A DNA stretch of 64,000 bases from Pseudomonas putida. Its GTDB lineage: Bacteria; Pseudomonadota; Gammaproteobacteria; Pseudomonadales; Pseudomonadaceae. Shown piece after piece: positions 37,968-48,773 of this stretch. The notes below the pieces were generated by a model, which searched no databases, had not been told where the DNA came from, and saw nothing but the letters and a program-made list of their open reading frames with translations. Position numbers and translations under genes: made by a program. Each line of letters begins with the position of its first letter. Position 1 is the stretch's first letter. The stretch lies in the NCBI RefSeq assembly GCF_028682475.1, contig NZ_JANHLE010000002.1, forward strand, positions 248,001-312,000, given 5' to 3'.

Positions 37968-40190
37968 ATGCGCACAGGGATGTTAGCGCTGGCACTGGGC
38001 CTGCTGTGCCTGCGTGCCTTACCGGTATTGCCATCGGTCGGGATCGTCGTTTTGATGGCCTTGGTTGGGCTGTGTTGTCTGCCTTGGCGAGTTCGTCCGC
38101 TCGGGCTGTTCCTGCTCGGCCTGTGCTGGGCCTGTCTATCGGCGCAGCAAGCGCTGGATGATCGTCTGGCGCCTGCGCTCGATGGTCGTACTGTGTGGCT
38201 GGAGGGCAGGGTGGTCGGCTTGCCCGCGCACAACGGCCGGTCAATTCGATTCGAACTCGATGCCGCTCAATCTCGCCGCGCGCAGTTGCCGCAGCGCCTG
38301 CAACTGAGCTGGTTTGCCGGGCCGCAGGTGAACAGTGGCGAGCGCTGGCGGCTGGCGGTCACCCTCAAGCGTCCCAATGGCTTGCTCAACCCGCATGGTC
38401 CGGACCGCGAGGCCGCCTTGCTGGCCCGGCGGATTGGCGCCACCGGTAACGTCAAGGCCGGGGAGCGGCTGACGCCTGCCGAGGGCGCCTGGCGCGACGG
38501 GCTGCGTCAGCGCTTGTCGGGTGTGGATGCCCAGGGGCGCGAGGCAGAGCTGGTTGCCCTGGTACTGGGCGATGGCGCAGGGTTGGCCCGGGACAGCTGG
38601 CAAACGCTGCAGGCGACCGGCACGGTGCACTTGCTGGTGATCTCCGGGCAGCATGTCGGCCTGCTGGCCGGAATGGTCTATGGGCTGATAGCCGGTTTGG
38701 CGCGGCTTGGACTTTGGCCGCAGGCCTTGCCCTGGTTGCCCTGGGCCTGTGGCGCAGCCTTTGCCGCCGCGCTGGGTTACGGCTTGCTGGCCGGTTTTCA
38801 GGTGCCGGTACAGCGCGCCTGCATGATGCTCGCGGTGGTGCTGCTCTGGCGTTTGCGCTATCGCCATCTGGGGGTGGGCTTACCGTTGTTGCTGGCACTC
38901 AATGCCGTGTTGCTGTGGGAGCCGCTGGCCAGTCTGCTGCCCGGATTCTGGCTGTCTTTTGCCGCGGTTGCGGTGCTGCTCTTCACCTTCAGTGGCCGGC
39001 TCGGGGTCTGGAGCCCCTGGCGGGCGTGGGGACGGGCGCAGTGGTTGATTGCCTTGGGATTGCTGCCGGTGTTGATCGCTTTGGGGCTGCCGGTCAGTCT
39101 CAGTGCGCCGCTGGCCAACTTGTTTGCCGTGCCCTGGATCAGCCTGGCGGTGCTGCCAGTGGCATTGCTGGGAACCCTGCTGCTGCCTGTGCCGTTAGTG
39201 GGGCAAGGATTGCTCTGGCTGGCAGGTGGTCTGCTTGGCGTGCTGTTCGGCCTGCTGGAAAACCTCGCCCACATTCAGCCTGCATGGACACCGGAGTATT
39301 TGTCATGGCCGCTCTGGGCATTGCTCTGGCTGGGAGCTGTGCTGCTGTTACTGCCCCGTGGTCTGCCAATGCGTGTGCTCGGCTGGCCATTGCTCCTGCT
39401 GGCTGCGTTTGCGCCACGAGAGTGGGTACCGCATGGCCAAGTAGAAGTCTGGCAACTGGACGTCGGCCAGGGTCTGGCGTTCGTGCTGCGTACCCGTCAG
39501 CACGCGATGCTGTATGACGCCGGGCCTGCGCTGGGTGATCACGATCTGGGGGAGCGGGTCGTTCTACCGACTTTGCGCAAGTTGGGGGTGCACGAGCTCG
39601 ATCTGATGCTACTCAGTCACGCCGACGCCGATCATGCTGGCGGCGCCCTGGCGATCAAGCGCGGATTGCCGGTGCATCAGGTGCGCGGCGGTGAATCGGC
39701 GCGGCTTGCGTCAGCCTTGCAAGCGTTGCCCTGTGTCAATGGCGAGCGCTGGCAGTGGGATGGGGTGAATTTTTCGGTCTGGCAGTGGCGCGGTGCCCGC
39801 GACAGTAACCAGGACTCCTGCGTACTGCTGGTTGAGGCGGGTGGCGAGCGGCTATTGCTTGCCGGTGATCTCGATGCCGCTGGCGAGCGGGCCTGGATCA
39901 GCGACTGGCAAGCTACCCGGGTCGACTGGCTGCAGGCACCGCACCATGGCAGTCGCACCTCATCCAGCCAGGCGTTGCTGGCAGCCACGGCGCCGCGTGG
40001 CGTATTGATTTCCAGGGGGCGCTACAACGCGTTTGGCCATCCCCATGCCGAAGTCATGGAGCGCTACCGGATAAATGGCATCGAAGCCTTCGACAGTGCT
40101 GTGCACGGCGCGCTGCGCCTGCGTCTGGGGACTTTCGGCGAGCCGCTGGGGATGCGCAGCCAGCGGCGCTTCTGGCGTGACCCGAGTTGA
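37968..40190 (+). CDS. comEC: ComEC/Rec2-family DNA-uptake channel protein
   Basis: The product is 740 aa, full length. An N-terminal OB-like DUF4131 region ('TVWLEGRVVGLP'), the Competence membrane domain with about ten helices ('GTVHLLVISGQHVGLLAG' is its hallmark), and a C-terminal metallo-beta-lactamase-like domain with 'LDVGQGLAFVL', 'LLSHADADHAGG', 'LLLAGDLDAAGE' and 'APHHGSRTSSS'. ComEC carries single-stranded DNA across the inner membrane in natural transformation. All three domains look intact, so it may be functional, though competence is not known from the window. Confidence 0.95.
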   Translation: MRTGMLALALGLLCLRALPVLPSVGIVVLMALVGLCCLPWRVRPLGLFLLGLCWACLSAQQALDDRLAPALDGRTVWLEGRVVGLPAHNGRSIRFELDAAQSRRAQLPQRLQLSWFAGPQVNSGERWRLAVTLKRPNGLLNPHGPDREAALLARRIGATGNVKAGERLTPAEGAWRDGLRQRLSGVDAQGREAELVALVLGDGAGLARDSWQTLQATGTVHLLVISGQHVGLLAGMVYGLIAGLARLGLWPQALPWLPWACGAAFAAALGYGLLAGFQVPVQRACMMLAVVLLWRLRYRHLGVGLPLLLALNAVLLWEPLASLLPGFWLSFAAVAVLLFTFSGRLGVWSPWRAWGRAQWLIALGLLPVLIALGLPVSLSAPLANLFAVPWISLAVLPVALLGTLLLPVPLVGQGLLWLAGGLLGVLFGLLENLAHIQPAWTPEYLSWPLWALLWLGAVLLLLPRGLPMRVLGWPLLLLAAFAPREWVPHGQVEVWQLDVGQGLAFVLRTRQHAMLYDAGPALGDHDLGERVVLPTLRKLGVHELDLMLLSHADADHAGGALAIKRGLPVHQVRGGESARLASALQALPCVNGERWQWDGVNFSVWQWRGARDSNQDSCVLLVEAGGERLLLAGDLDAAGERAWISDWQATRVDWLQAPHHGSRTSSSQALLAATAPRGVLISRGRYNAFGHPHAEVMERYRINGIEAFDSAVHGALRLRLGTFGEPLGMRSQRRFWRDPS

Positions 40191-40260
40191 CGACCTTCGG
40201 CAGATGAGCGTCCAAGGGTCCTATGGTAGAGTGGCGGACTTTTTCAAGGGGATGCTAACT

Positions 40261-40896
40261 GTGTGGGAATTGGTCAAGTCCGGTGGTTGGATGATGCTGC
40301 CGATCATTCTGAGTTCCATCGCCGCCATGGCTATCGTCGCCGAGCGTCTCTGGACCCTGCGCGCCAGCCGGGTCACCCCGCCGCACCTGCTGGGTCAGGT
40401 GTGGTTGTGGATCAAAGACAAGCAGCTGACCAGTGACAAGCTCAAGGCCCTGCGCGCCGATTCGCCGTTGGGTGAGATCCTCGCGGCTGGCCTGGCTAAC
40501 TCCCGGCATGGCCGCGAGATCATGAAAGAGTGCATTGAAGAAGCTGCAGCCCGGGTTATCCACGAGCTGGAGCGCTATATCAATGCCTTGGGCACCATTG
40601 CCGCGATGGCGCCATTGCTCGGTCTGCTCGGCACTGTGCTGGGCATGATCGATATCTTCAGTGCCTTCATGGGGACCGGCATGACCACCAATGCCGCGGT
40701 GCTGGCCGGCGGTATCTCGAAAGCCTTGATTACCACCGCAGCCGGTCTGATGGTCGGTATTCCGTCGGTGTTCTTCCACCGCTTCCTGCAGCGCCGTATC
40801 GACGAACTGGTGGTCGGCATGGAGCAAGAGGCGATCAAGCTGGTCGAAGTGGTGCAGGGCGACCGTGACGTCGACCTGGCCGAGGGCAAGGCGTGA
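40261..40896 (+). CDS. exbB: MotA/TolQ/ExbB proton-channel protein
   Basis: The product is 211 aa with three membrane segments: residues about 10-28 ('MMLPIILSSIAAMAIVAERL'), then 'APLLGLLGTVLGMIDIF' and 'ISKALITTAAGLMVGIPSVF'. It forms the proton-driven motor with the ExbD-like protein encoded next, with which it overlaps by 4 bp (GTGA). The GTG start is chosen because AAGGGG sits 9 nt upstream; the ATG three codons earlier would touch that ribosome site directly. There is no tonB here; this ExbBD pair next to lpxK is a common pseudomonad arrangement whose partner is uncertain. Confidence 0.93.
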   Translation: MWELVKSGGWMMLPIILSSIAAMAIVAERLWTLRASRVTPPHLLGQVWLWIKDKQLTSDKLKALRADSPLGEILAAGLANSRHGREIMKECIEEAAARVIHELERYINALGTIAAMAPLLGLLGTVLGMIDIFSAFMGTGMTTNAAVLAGGISKALITTAAGLMVGIPSVFFHRFLQRRIDELVVGMEQEAIKLVEVVQGDRDVDLAEGKA

Positions 40897-41324
40897 AATT
40901 CCGGCGCAAGGCACGGGAGACCGTGGACATCAACCTGGCGTCATTGATCGACGTGGTGTTTATCCTGTTGCTGTTTTTCGTGGTGACTACCACCTTCACC
41001 CGCGAAACCCAGCTGCGGGTCGAGCTGCCGGAGTCTGTCAGTGGTGCGCCCGCACCCGACAGCGAGCTCAAGCAACTGGAGATCACCATCAGCGCCGATG
41101 GCGTCTATTCGCTGAACAACAACCTGTTGCCCAAGAGCGATCTGGCGACGCTGACCGAAGCCCTGCAGAAAGAATCTGCCGGTGACACCAAACTGCCGTT
41201 GTCGATCAGCGCCGACGGCAAGACCCCGCACCAGGCGGTGGTCACTGCCATGGATGCGGCCGGCAAGCTCGGTTTCAGCCAGTTGCGCATGACCACCGTC
41301 GAGGCGGCCCAAGGAACGCCTTGA
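40893..41324 (+). CDS. exbD: ExbD/TolR-family protein
   Basis: The product is 143 aa. One membrane helix near the N-terminus holds the proton-pathway aspartate in '[16 protein letters not shown]', followed by a periplasmic domain. It starts with GTG inside the exbB stop region and ends 1 nt inside lpxK, so the three genes are coupled. Confidence 0.93.
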   Translation: MKFRRKARETVDINLASLIDVVFILLLFFVVTTTFTRETQLRVELPESVSGAPAPDSELKQLEITISADGVYSLNNNLLPKSDLATLTEALQKESAGDTKLPLSISADGKTPHQAVVTAMDAAGKLGFSQLRMTTVEAAQGTP

Positions 41325-42334
41325 TGGCTTTTGCCGACCGTCTGCTCAATGCCTGGTACGCCGGGCATCCGGCTCTGGGCCTGCTGCGCCCGCTCGAGGC
41401 GCTCTATCGCCGGGTGGTGCTACGCAAACGCGCGCGCTTCCTCAGCGGCGAAAGTCCAAGCTACCGCGCCCCGGTGCCGGTGATCGTGGTGGGCAATATC
41501 ACCGTTGGCGGCACCGGCAAGACACCGATGATCCTCTGGTTGATCGAGCATTGCCGTCAGCAAGGCCTGCGCGTCGGTGTGGTCAGTCGTGGCTATGGCG
41601 CCAAACCGCCGCAATTGCCCTGGCGGGTGCGCGCTGAACAAAGTGCGGCCGAGGCCGGGGATGAGCCATTGCTGATCGTCCAGCGCAGCGGCGTACCGCT
41701 GATGATTGATCCCGACCGTTCGCGCGCCGTGCAGGCGTTGCTGGCCAGCGAGCCAGTGGACCTGATCCTGTGTGACGACGGCATGCAGCATTACCGCCTG
41801 GCCCGTGACCTGGAGCTGGTGTTGATCGATGCCGCCCGGGGCTTGGGTAATCGCCGCTGTCTGCCCGCAGGTCCTCTGCGCGAGCCGGTGGAGCGCCTGC
41901 AGGAGGTGGATGCACTGCTCTACAACGGCGCCACCGCCGATCGTGACGATGGCTATGGGTTTGCCCTCAAGCCAACCGCGCTGGTCAACCTGCGCAGCGG
42001 CGAGCGCGTAAGCGTGCAGCACTTCCCGGCGGGTCAAGCGGTTCACGCGGTTGCCGGCATTGGTAACCCGCAACGTTTCTTCAATACCCTGCAGGGGCTA
42101 AACTGGCGGCCTGTGCCGCACCCGTTTGCCGATCATGCCGAGTACAGCGCCCAGGCCCTGAGCTTCAGCCCTGCGCTGCCGCTGGTCATGACCGAGAAAG
42201 ACGCGGTCAAATGCCGTGCCTTTGCAGCTGACGACTGGTGGTACCTGGCGGTCGACGCTGTGCCTTCACCGGCCTTTGTGGCCTGGTTCGACGGCCAGCT
42301 TGAGCGACTGTTGCAGGCGCCATCGCAGCCCTGA
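41324..42334 (+). CDS. lpxK: Tetraacyldisaccharide 4'-kinase LpxK
   Basis: The product is 336 aa. LpxK phosphorylates the lipid A precursor at the 4' position on the inner membrane. The P-loop is '[17 protein letters not shown]'. '[10 protein letters not shown]', '[18 protein letters not shown]' and '[10 protein letters not shown]' are family signatures. An N-terminal helix anchors it to the membrane. ATG 41324 with AAGGA upstream is used. It overlaps the end of exbD by 1 nt. Confidence 0.96.
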   Translation: MAFADRLLNAWYAGHPALGLLRPLEALYRRVVLRKRARFLSGESPSYRAPVPVIVVGNITVGGTGKTPMILWLIEHCRQQGLRVGVVSRGYGAKPPQLPWRVRAEQSAAEAGDEPLLIVQRSGVPLMIDPDRSRAVQALLASEPVDLILCDDGMQHYRLARDLELVLIDAARGLGNRRCLPAGPLREPVERLQEVDALLYNGATADRDDGYGFALKPTALVNLRSGERVSVQHFPAGQAVHAVAGIGNPQRFFNTLQGLNWRPVPHPFADHAEYSAQALSFSPALPLVMTEKDAVKCRAFAADDWWYLAVDAVPSPAFVAWFDGQLERLLQAPSQP

Positions 42335-42372
42335 TTCTTTTCTTTTTCCGGCCACTGGCCTGAGGAATATCC

Positions 42373-42558
42373 ATGGACACCAAACTGCTCGACATCCTGG
42401 CCTGCCCGATCACCAAAGGCCCGCTCAAACTCAGCGCCGACAAGACCGAGCTGATCAGCAAGGGCGCTGGCCTGGCCTATCCGATCCGCGACGGTATCCC
42501 GGTGATGCTCGAAAGCGAAGCCCGTACCCTGACCGATGAAGAGCGTCTGGACAAATGA
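42373..42558 (+). CDS. ycaR: Trm112 family protein (YcaR)
   Basis: The product is 61 aa with '[16 protein letters not shown]' and '[17 protein letters not shown]', the typical YcaR pattern between lpxK and kdsB. In eukaryotes and archaea Trm112 activates methyltransferases; the bacterial role is not settled. It overlaps kdsB by 4 bp. Confidence 0.94.
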   Translation: MDTKLLDILACPITKGPLKLSADKTELISKGAGLAYPIRDGIPVMLESEARTLTDEERLDK

Positions 42559-43319
42559 GCTTGACCTTCACTGTGGTGATTCCGGCGCGGCTGGCTTCTA
42601 CCCGTCTGCCGGGCAAGCCGTTGCTGCCGATTGCTGGCAAGCCGATGATTCAGCACGTCTGGGAGCAGGCGCGCAAGAGCAGCGCCAGTCGCGTGGTGAT
42701 TGCCACCGATGATGCCGGTATCTACCAGGTCTGCGAGGCCTTTGGCGCTGAAGTGCTGATGACCCGCGAAGACCATGATTCGGGTACCGACCGACTGGCC
42801 GAAGTGGCCACCAAACTCGGGCTGGCTGCGGACGCCATTGTCGTCAATGTCCAGGGCGATGAGCCGCTGATTCCGCCGGTCATCATTGACCAGGTGGCGG
42901 CCAACCTCGCGGCGCATCCAGAAGCAGGCATTGCGACCCTGGCCGAACCGATCAGCGACGTCACGGCGGTGTTCAATCCCAATGCGGTCAAAGTGGTCAG
43001 CGACTGCAATGGCCTGGCGTTGACTTTCAGCCGGGCGCCATTGCCCTGGGCGCGGGATGTGTTTGCCCAGAGCCGCGATACGCTGCCAGAAGGCGTGCCT
43101 TTTCGTCGGCACATCGGCATGTACGCTTACCGTGCGGGTTTCCTGCAGGATTTCGTTGGCTGGGGACCTTGCTGGCTGGAGCGCACCGAATCGCTTGAGC
43201 AGCTGCGGGCGCTCTGGCACGGCGTGCGTATTCACGTCGCCGATGCCATCGAGGCGCCACCGGTGGGTGTCGATACTCCCGAAGACCTCGAGCGCGTACG
43301 GCGCATTCTGGAGGCCTGA
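42555..43319 (+). CDS. kdsB: 3-deoxy-manno-octulosonate cytidylyltransferase KdsB
   Basis: The product is 254 aa. It activates KDO as CMP-KDO for the lipopolysaccharide inner core. '[17 protein letters not shown]' is the nucleotide-binding signature; '[13 protein letters not shown]', '[11 protein letters not shown]' and '[14 protein letters not shown]' follow as in other KdsB proteins. Start and stop overlap both neighbours (ATGA upstream, TGATG downstream), which places it in a tightly coupled envelope operon. Confidence 0.97.
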   Translation: MSLTFTVVIPARLASTRLPGKPLLPIAGKPMIQHVWEQARKSSASRVVIATDDAGIYQVCEAFGAEVLMTREDHDSGTDRLAEVATKLGLAADAIVVNVQGDEPLIPPVIIDQVAANLAAHPEAGIATLAEPISDVTAVFNPNAVKVVSDCNGLALTFSRAPLPWARDVFAQSRDTLPEGVPFRRHIGMYAYRAGFLQDFVGWGPCWLERTESLEQLRALWHGVRIHVADAIEAPPVGVDTPEDLERVRRILEA

Positions 43320-43783
43320 TGCGGGTTCTGTTCGTGTGCCTGGGCAATATCTGCCGCTCGCCCACCGCCGAGGGCGTATTGCGCCACCAGCTTCAGGTCG
43401 AAGGCCTGGGCGAGCTGATTGAAGTGGCCTCGGCCGGTACCGGTGACTGGCATGTCGGCAAACAGCCGGACAGCCGCACCCGTCGTGCCGCGCAATTGCG
43501 CGGCTATGACCTGTCGCAGCAGCGCGCACAGCAGGTCAAGCCCAGGCATTTCAATGATTACGACCTGATCCTGGCGATGGACAAGAGCAACCTTGGCCAT
43601 CTGCGGGCCATGCAACCCGCCGGGGCAAAAGCCGAGCTGGACCTGTTCCTGCGTCGCTATGAGGGCGTGCTGGATGAAGTGCCGGATCCTTACTACGGCG
43701 GTGAGCAAGGTTTCGAGCAGGTACTTGATCTGATCGAAGCTGCCTGCCGCCAATTGGTCATCGAACTCAAGGGTCGTCTATGA
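43319..43783 (+). CDS. Low-molecular-weight protein-tyrosine phosphatase
   Basis: The product is 154 aa. The catalytic P-loop 'VCLGNICRSPT' has Cys7 and Arg13 (CX5R), and the general acid aspartate is in 'VPDPYYGGEQGF'. In pseudomonads this gene regularly lies between kdsB and murB; unlike exopolysaccharide clusters there is no tyrosine kinase beside it. Its substrate is unknown. Confidence 0.94.
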   Translation: MRVLFVCLGNICRSPTAEGVLRHQLQVEGLGELIEVASAGTGDWHVGKQPDSRTRRAAQLRGYDLSQQRAQQVKPRHFNDYDLILAMDKSNLGHLRAMQPAGAKAELDLFLRRYEGVLDEVPDPYYGGEQGFEQVLDLIEAACRQLVIELKGRL

Positions 43784-44799
43784 GCGCTCAGTGGCAGGAG
43801 CAGGTATCGCTCAAGCCGTACAACACCTTCGGTATTGACGTCAGGGCGCGGTATTTCACCGAAGCTCACAACGATGACGAAGTTCGACAGGCCCTGGCGG
43901 ACGCCAGGCAGCATGATGTTCCGGTGCTGGTCATTGGCGGCGGCAGCAATCTGCTGTTGACCGCGGATGTGCAGGCCTTGGTGTTGCGTATGGCCAGTCG
44001 TGGTCTGCGCATCCTGGCTGATGATGGTCGGCGGGTGATTGTCGAAGCCGAGGCCGGGGAGCCCTGGCATCCTTTCGTGCAGTGGAGCCTGGCGCAAGGC
44101 CTGGCAGGGCTGGAGAACCTCAGCCTGATTCCCGGTACCGTCGGTGCCGCGCCGATGCAAAACATTGGTGCCTACGGGGTCGAGATCAAGGATGTCTTCG
44201 TCGGGTTGACCGCGCTGGATCGCGAGACCGGCGAGTTGCATGACTTTGATCTTGAAGGGTGCCAGTTTGCCTACCGCGACAGCCTGTTCAAACAGCATCC
44301 GGGGCGCTGGCTGATTCTGCGTGTGCGTTTTGCCTTGAGTCGCGTCATGCAGGCGCATCTGGACTACGGGCCGGTGCGTCAGCGCTTGAGCGAACAGGGT
44401 ATCAGTCAGCCGACGGCGCAGAATGTCAGCGATGCGATTTGCAGCATTCGTCGGGAGAAACTGCCAGACCCGGTCGAGTTGGGCAATGCCGGGAGCTTCT
44501 TCAAGAACCCGGTGGTCGCCGCTGTGCTGGCCGACAAGATTCGTCTGCAGTATCCGGGGCTGGTGGCTTATCCACAGGCTGACGGGCAGATGAAGCTGGC
44601 GGCGGGCTGGCTGATCGAACAGGCAGGCTGGAAAGGTCACCGTGAAGGCGATGCCGGGGTGCACCGTTTGCAGTCGTTGGTACTGGTCAACTATGGCCAG
44701 GCCACTGGCCTGCAGTTGCATCAGTTGGCGCAGAAAATCCAGGCTGACATTCTTGAGCGCTTCGGCGTCAGGCTTGAGATGGAGCCGAATCTGTACTGA
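43780..44799 (+). CDS. murB: UDP-N-acetylmuramate dehydrogenase MurB
   Basis: The product is 339 aa, a type I MurB of the E. coli kind. It reduces UDP-GlcNAc-enolpyruvate to UDP-MurNAc for peptidoglycan. 'NTFGIDVRARYF', the FAD loop 'VIGGGSNLLLTADV', 'IPGTVGAAPMQNIGAYGVE', 'FAYRDSLFK' and 'GNAGSFFKNPVV' are visible. It is the last gene of the lpxK-murB string, with a 4-bp overlap with the phosphatase gene, and is followed by a REP pair and a terminator. Confidence 0.97.
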   Translation: MSAQWQEQVSLKPYNTFGIDVRARYFTEAHNDDEVRQALADARQHDVPVLVIGGGSNLLLTADVQALVLRMASRGLRILADDGRRVIVEAEAGEPWHPFVQWSLAQGLAGLENLSLIPGTVGAAPMQNIGAYGVEIKDVFVGLTALDRETGELHDFDLEGCQFAYRDSLFKQHPGRWLILRVRFALSRVMQAHLDYGPVRQRLSEQGISQPTAQNVSDAICSIRREKLPDPVELGNAGSFFKNPVVAAVLADKIRLQYPGLVAYPQADGQMKLAAGWLIEQAGWKGHREGDAGVHRLQSLVLVNYGQATGLQLHQLAQKIQADILERFGVRLEMEPNLY

Positions 44800-44803
44800 T
44801 CGC

Positions 44804-44876
44804 TGTGGGAGCGGGCTTGCCCCGCGATTGCAGCACATCAGTTGCATCGCATCGCGGGGCAAGCCCGCTCCCACAG
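44804..44876. repeat. REP inverted pair after murB
   Basis: tgtgggagcgggcttgcccc and its reverse complement with a spacer of about 25 nt, lying between the convergent murB and rne genes. Confidence 0.95.
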
Positions 44877-44883
44877 AGGCCAT

Positions 44884-44919
44884 AAAAAAAGCCCCGCCAG
44901 TTACCTGGCGGGGCTTTTT
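44884..44919. terminator. Bidirectional terminator between murB and rne
   Basis: Stem aaaagccccgccag/ctggcggggctttt with a TTAC loop and A/T tracts on both sides. Confidence 0.95.
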
Positions 44920-44932
44920 ACTGCCTGGATGA

Positions 44933-47900
44933 TCAGACGAGCGGTTTGTGCTCTTCTGCAGTTTCCAGGGCTTCAGCTTGTTGCTCTACCGGTGCGGCTT
45001 GGGCGGCGGCAGCAGCTGCTGCTTCGGCCTCACGCTTGCGGCGACGCACTTCACGCGGGTCGTTGGGTGCACGGCCGTTTGGCAGCATCACTACCGGGGC
45101 TTCGGCCACCGCTGGCTCGGCAGCAGGTGCCTGTTCCGCAGCAACCGGCGCTGGCTCGGCAACAGCCGGCTTGGCAGTTTCAGCTTCGGCTTCAACCACT
45201 GGGGCCTGAACAACTTCTGGCTCGCGTGGTGCTTCAACGACAGGCTCGGCGGCGACAGCTACTTCAACCGGTGCTTCTACAACTGGCTGAGGGGCAACGT
45301 CGACAACCGGCTCAATGCTCGCTTCCACTGCAGCCACAGGTTCGCTGAATGGCTGCTCGACCACTGGGGCGATTACCACTTCTTCAGCAACGACAGGCTG
45401 TTGCGCTTCAACCACAACAGGTTCGACCACAGCAGGTTCGGTTGCTTCAACGGTCTCTACGGCGACAACCTCAGCAGCTACCGGGGCAGCCTCTTCAATG
45501 GCGGCAGTAGCGCGTTCAGCTTGAACGTTGGCTTGCGCTTCGGCTTCAGCGCTGATGTTGCTGGTGGCAACTGCAGCGGTGACTGCCAGGCCAGCTGCCA
45601 GGTCGGCGGCCGACGGCTCGTTGCCTTCTTCGCTACCGTCTTCGGTGCCTTCAACGACGTTGCCGTTGGCATCACGCTGACGCTCACGACGGTTGCTGCG
45701 GCGACGCTGGCCACGGGAGCGGCGACGTGGGCGTTCGCCGTCGGTGCCTTCCTGGTTGTCGTCCTGCAGCAGTTCTTCGTTCGGCAATTGCTCCTCAGCC
45801 GCTTCCGCAGCCTGCTCGGCTGGACGAGGCTGGCGCTCTTCACGTGGCGCACGTGGCTGACGCTCTTCGCGTGGCGCACGTTCTTCACGAGGCGCGCGCT
45901 CTTCGCGTGGTGCACGCTCTTCACGTGGGCTGCGCTCTTCACGAGGCTGGCGTTCTTCACGCGGGGCGCGCTCAGGACGCTCTTCACGCACGGCCGGGGT
46001 GGCAGCATCCAGCGGCTCGCGCAGTTCGCGGACCGGACGGTCTTCGCGGGAGCGGCGCTCTTCACGCGGGGCGCGAGGCTGACGCTCTTCGCGTGGCTGA
46101 CGTGGAGCGCGCTCTTCGCGGGCCTGGGTTTCTTCACGGGCTTCGCGTGGTTGACGCTCTTCACGCGGTGCGCGCTCTTCGCGAGGCTTGCGATCTTCAT
46201 CGCGACGGCCATTGCGGTTGCGGCTCTGCTGACGACCGTTGCGGCGCTCTTCGTTACGCTGCGGGCGCTCGGTGGCCGGTTTTTCGGCAACCACTGGGGC
46301 GGCGGCAGGCTCTTCCTTGCCGGCGAACAGGCTGACCAGCGACTTCACCAGGCCTTTGAACAGGCTTGGTTCTGGCGCGACGTGGACCGGTGCGGCAGGT
46401 TGTTCCGGGGCAGCTGGAACCGGAGCATTGGCGCGAGCCGGTGCAGTCTTGACCGCGGCTTCCTGGCGAACCAGGGTGCGGGTGGCGGCAGTCGGCTGGA
46501 CTTCTTCGGTCTCGGCGGCGGCGATTTCGTAGCTGGACTGGCTGCTCAGCGCTTCCGGGCTGTCGTCGCGCAGGCGCTGGACTTCGAAGTGCGGAGTTTC
46601 CAGGTGGTCGTTCGGCAGGATGACGATACGCGCCCGGGTGCGCAGTTCGATCTTGGTGATCGAGTTGCGTTTTTCATTGAGCAGGAAGGCTGCAACAGGA
46701 ATCGGCACTTGTGCGCGAACTTCAGCGGTGCGGTCTTTCAGGGCTTCTTCTTCGATCAGGCGCAGGATCGCCAGCGACAGGGATTCGACGTCACGGATGA
46801 TGCCGGTGCCGCTGCAGCGCGGGCAGACGATGCCGCTGCTTTCGCCCAGGGACGGACGCAGGCGCTGACGGGACATTTCCAGCAGGCCGAAGCGCGAGAT
46901 GCGGCCAACCTGTACGCGGGCACGGTCGGCTTCCAGGCACTCGCGTACCTTTTCTTCGACGGCGCGCTGGTTCTTGGCTGGGGTCATGTCGATGAAGTCG
47001 ATGACGATCAGACCGCCGATGTCACGCAGGCGCAGCTGGCGGGCGATTTCTTCAGCCGCTTCCAGGTTGGTCTGCAGGGCGGTTTCCTCGATGTCGCTGC
47101 CTTTGGTGGCGCGCGCCGAGTTGATGTCGATGGACACCAGGGCTTCGGTCGGGTCGATGACGATCGAGCCGCCGGACGGCAGGTCGACCACACGCTGGAA
47201 GGCGGTTTCGATCTGGCTTTCGATCTGGAAGCGGTTGAACAGCGGAACGCTGTCTTCATACAGCTTGATCTTGCTGGCGTACTGCGGCATCACCTGGCGG
47301 ATGAAGGTCAGGGCTTCTTCCTGGGCGTCGATGCTGTCGATCAGTACTTCGCCGATGTCCTGGCGCAGGTAGTCGCGGATGGCGCGGATGATGACGTTGC
47401 TTTCCTGGTAGATCAGGAAAGGCGCAGCGCGGTCCTGCGAGGCTTCTTTGATGGCAGTCCACAGCTGCAGCAGGTAATCCAGGTCCCACTGCATTTCTTC
47501 GCTGCTGCGGCCAAGGCCGGCAGTGCGCACGATCAGGCCCATGTCGGCAGGGGCGACCAGGCCGTTCAGGGCTTCGCGCAGTTCATTGCGCTCTTCGCCT
47601 TCGATGCGGCGGGAGATGCCACCGGCACGCGGGTTGTTCGGCATCAGCACCAGGTAACGGCCAGCCAGGCTGATAAAGGTGGTCAGGGCGGCGCCCTTGT
47701 TGCCGCGCTCTTCTTTCTCGACCTGGACGATAACTTCCTGGCCTTCGCTGAGCACTTCCTTGATGTTCACCCGGCCTTCCGGGGACTTCTTGAAGTATTC
47801 GCGGGAGATTTCTTTCAACGGCAGAAAGCCATGGCGTTCGGAGCCGAAGTCGACGAAAGCGGCTTCCAGGCTGGGTTCGATCCGGGTGATCCGGCCTTTG

Positions 47901-48025
47901 TAGATGTTGGCCTTCTTCTGCTCGCGCGCACCGGACTCGATGTCCAGGTCGTAGAGACGTTGGCCGTCTACCAGAGCTACACGCAACTCTTCGGGTTGAG
48001 TCGCGTTAATCAGCATTCTTTTCAT
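44933..48025 (-). CDS. rne: Ribonuclease E
   Basis: The product is 1030 aa. RNase E is the endonuclease core of the degradosome, for mRNA decay and rRNA/tRNA processing. The N-terminal half holds the S1 domain ('[20 protein letters not shown]'), the 5'-sensor and DNase I-like region with catalytic 'LIVIDFIDM', and the zinc link 'CPRCSGTG' near residue 402. The C-terminal half (from about 530) is disordered: an Arg/Glu-rich tandem-repeat segment (PREER type), then a Glu/Ala/Val/Pro-rich segment, then a basic tail. The start is [11 protein letters not shown]; 16 upstream in-frame codons lack family sequence. The ribosome site is weak. Confidence 0.97.
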   Translation of the reverse strand: MKRMLINATQPEELRVALVDGQRLYDLDIESGAREQKKANIYKGRITRIEPSLEAAFVDFGSERHGFLPLKEISREYFKKSPEGRVNIKEVLSEGQEVIVQVEKEERGNKGAALTTFISLAGRYLVLMPNNPRAGGISRRIEGEERNELREALNGLVAPADMGLIVRTAGLGRSSEEMQWDLDYLLQLWTAIKEASQDRAAPFLIYQESNVIIRAIRDYLRQDIGEVLIDSIDAQEEALTFIRQVMPQYASKIKLYEDSVPLFNRFQIESQIETAFQRVVDLPSGGSIVIDPTEALVSIDINSARATKGSDIEETALQTNLEAAEEIARQLRLRDIGGLIVIDFIDMTPAKNQRAVEEKVRECLEADRARVQVGRISRFGLLEMSRQRLRPSLGESSGIVCPRCSGTGIIRDVESLSLAILRLIEEEALKDRTAEVRAQVPIPVAAFLLNEKRNSITKIELRTRARIVILPNDHLETPHFEVQRLRDDSPEALSSQSSYEIAAAETEEVQPTAATRTLVRQEAAVKTAPARANAPVPAAPEQPAAPVHVAPEPSLFKGLVKSLVSLFAGKEEPAAAPVVAEKPATERPQRNEERRNGRQQSRNRNGRRDEDRKPREERAPREERQPREAREETQAREERAPRQPREERQPRAPREERRSREDRPVRELREPLDAATPAVREERPERAPREERQPREERSPREERAPREERAPREERAPREERQPRAPREERQPRPAEQAAEAAEEQLPNEELLQDDNQEGTDGERPRRRSRGQRRRSNRRERQRDANGNVVEGTEDGSEEGNEPSAADLAAGLAVTAAVATSNISAEAEAQANVQAERATAAIEEAAPVAAEVVAVETVEATEPAVVEPVVVEAQQPVVAEEVVIAPVVEQPFSEPVAAVEASIEPVVDVAPQPVVEAPVEVAVAAEPVVEAPREPEVVQAPVVEAEAETAKPAVAEPAPVAAEQAPAAEPAVAEAPVVMLPNGRAPNDPREVRRRKREAEAAAAAAAQAAPVEQQAEALETAEEHKPLV
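45835..46190 (-). repeat. Low-complexity PREER-type tandem repeats in rne
   Basis: Imperfect repeats of about 15-21 nt encode alternating PREERAP/PREERQP units within the RNA-binding scaffold of RNase E. The region is prone to length change and likely a strain-variable site. Confidence 0.85.
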
Positions 48026-48773
48026 GTAATACCGTCGGTTTCCGGGCTGCCGGAAACGGCGTTCGGCACACACGACTTCTCACGGTCGGTGTCAGGTGCG
48101 CAAGGGGTGGCGGGCCACCCCCGTGTCCAGCGACTGTCGAGCCAGACTGGTAACCCAGTACTGCCGAAGTCGCGACGACGCGTCCTGCTTGCTGTGGTGT
48201 CAAATGCACTCAGTCAGGAGGAGGAATCAGCCTTCGGCCGTGGACGCCCTGGGGGCATCTTGATCAAGACCGGGTCCGGTCGCCTGGCCAGAAGGCCTGT
48301 GGACTGGACGCGGTGCTACACGGTCCGACGGTTGTGCATCTCCACCCTACACGTATCCCTGATAATTCGGGTGCTGCCGCGCGCTGAATCCGCAACGGGT
48401 TGCATTTATCGCCAGCTCCAATACGGGAGCCCGCGCCTTTTATGTCCAAGGCTGGTATTTCCGAAGCTTTCACCATGACTGCGTGAAATTGACGGCACTG
48501 ACAGAGTGGCATCGAAAAAAACATCGGGGGAGGGCAAAACACCGCTCTTGTCGTTTTTTATCGGTCTTCTCTGCACGGCGCTGGTGGCGATTCCAGGCAA
48601 TTCTGTAAACTGGCAAAAGCCCCGTCGGACGGCCTCGCGTCCTCGAGATTTTGCGTCGGTCAGGGCCGGCTAGAAGCCGTGAGTCCGCTGCCCAGCCGCT
48701 TTTGGCGGCGTTCGCGACTATAGCAGCAATCATTAAGTGCTTCAAATCCATAAAAAATTGTTATGATTGGCAA
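48026..48773. promoter_or_regulatory. Divergent rne-rluC intergenic region
   Basis: 748 bp without a convincing gene. It probably holds the long rne leader (in E. coli the rne leader mediates autoregulation by RNase E) and both promoters. Several GC-rich hairpins are visible near the rne start (for example around 48037-48060, ccgggctgccgg). On the rluC side TATGAT at 48762-48767 is a good -10, but it lies only 6 nt before the start codon. I see no well-matched rne promoter. Confidence 0.5.

Noticed and set aside
44948..48478. 1176-codon open frame antisense to rne
   Set aside because: Its length comes from codon bias of the high-GC rne gene and its repeat region; the translation is low-complexity Phe/Arg/Gly sequence with no family features, and rne itself is certain.
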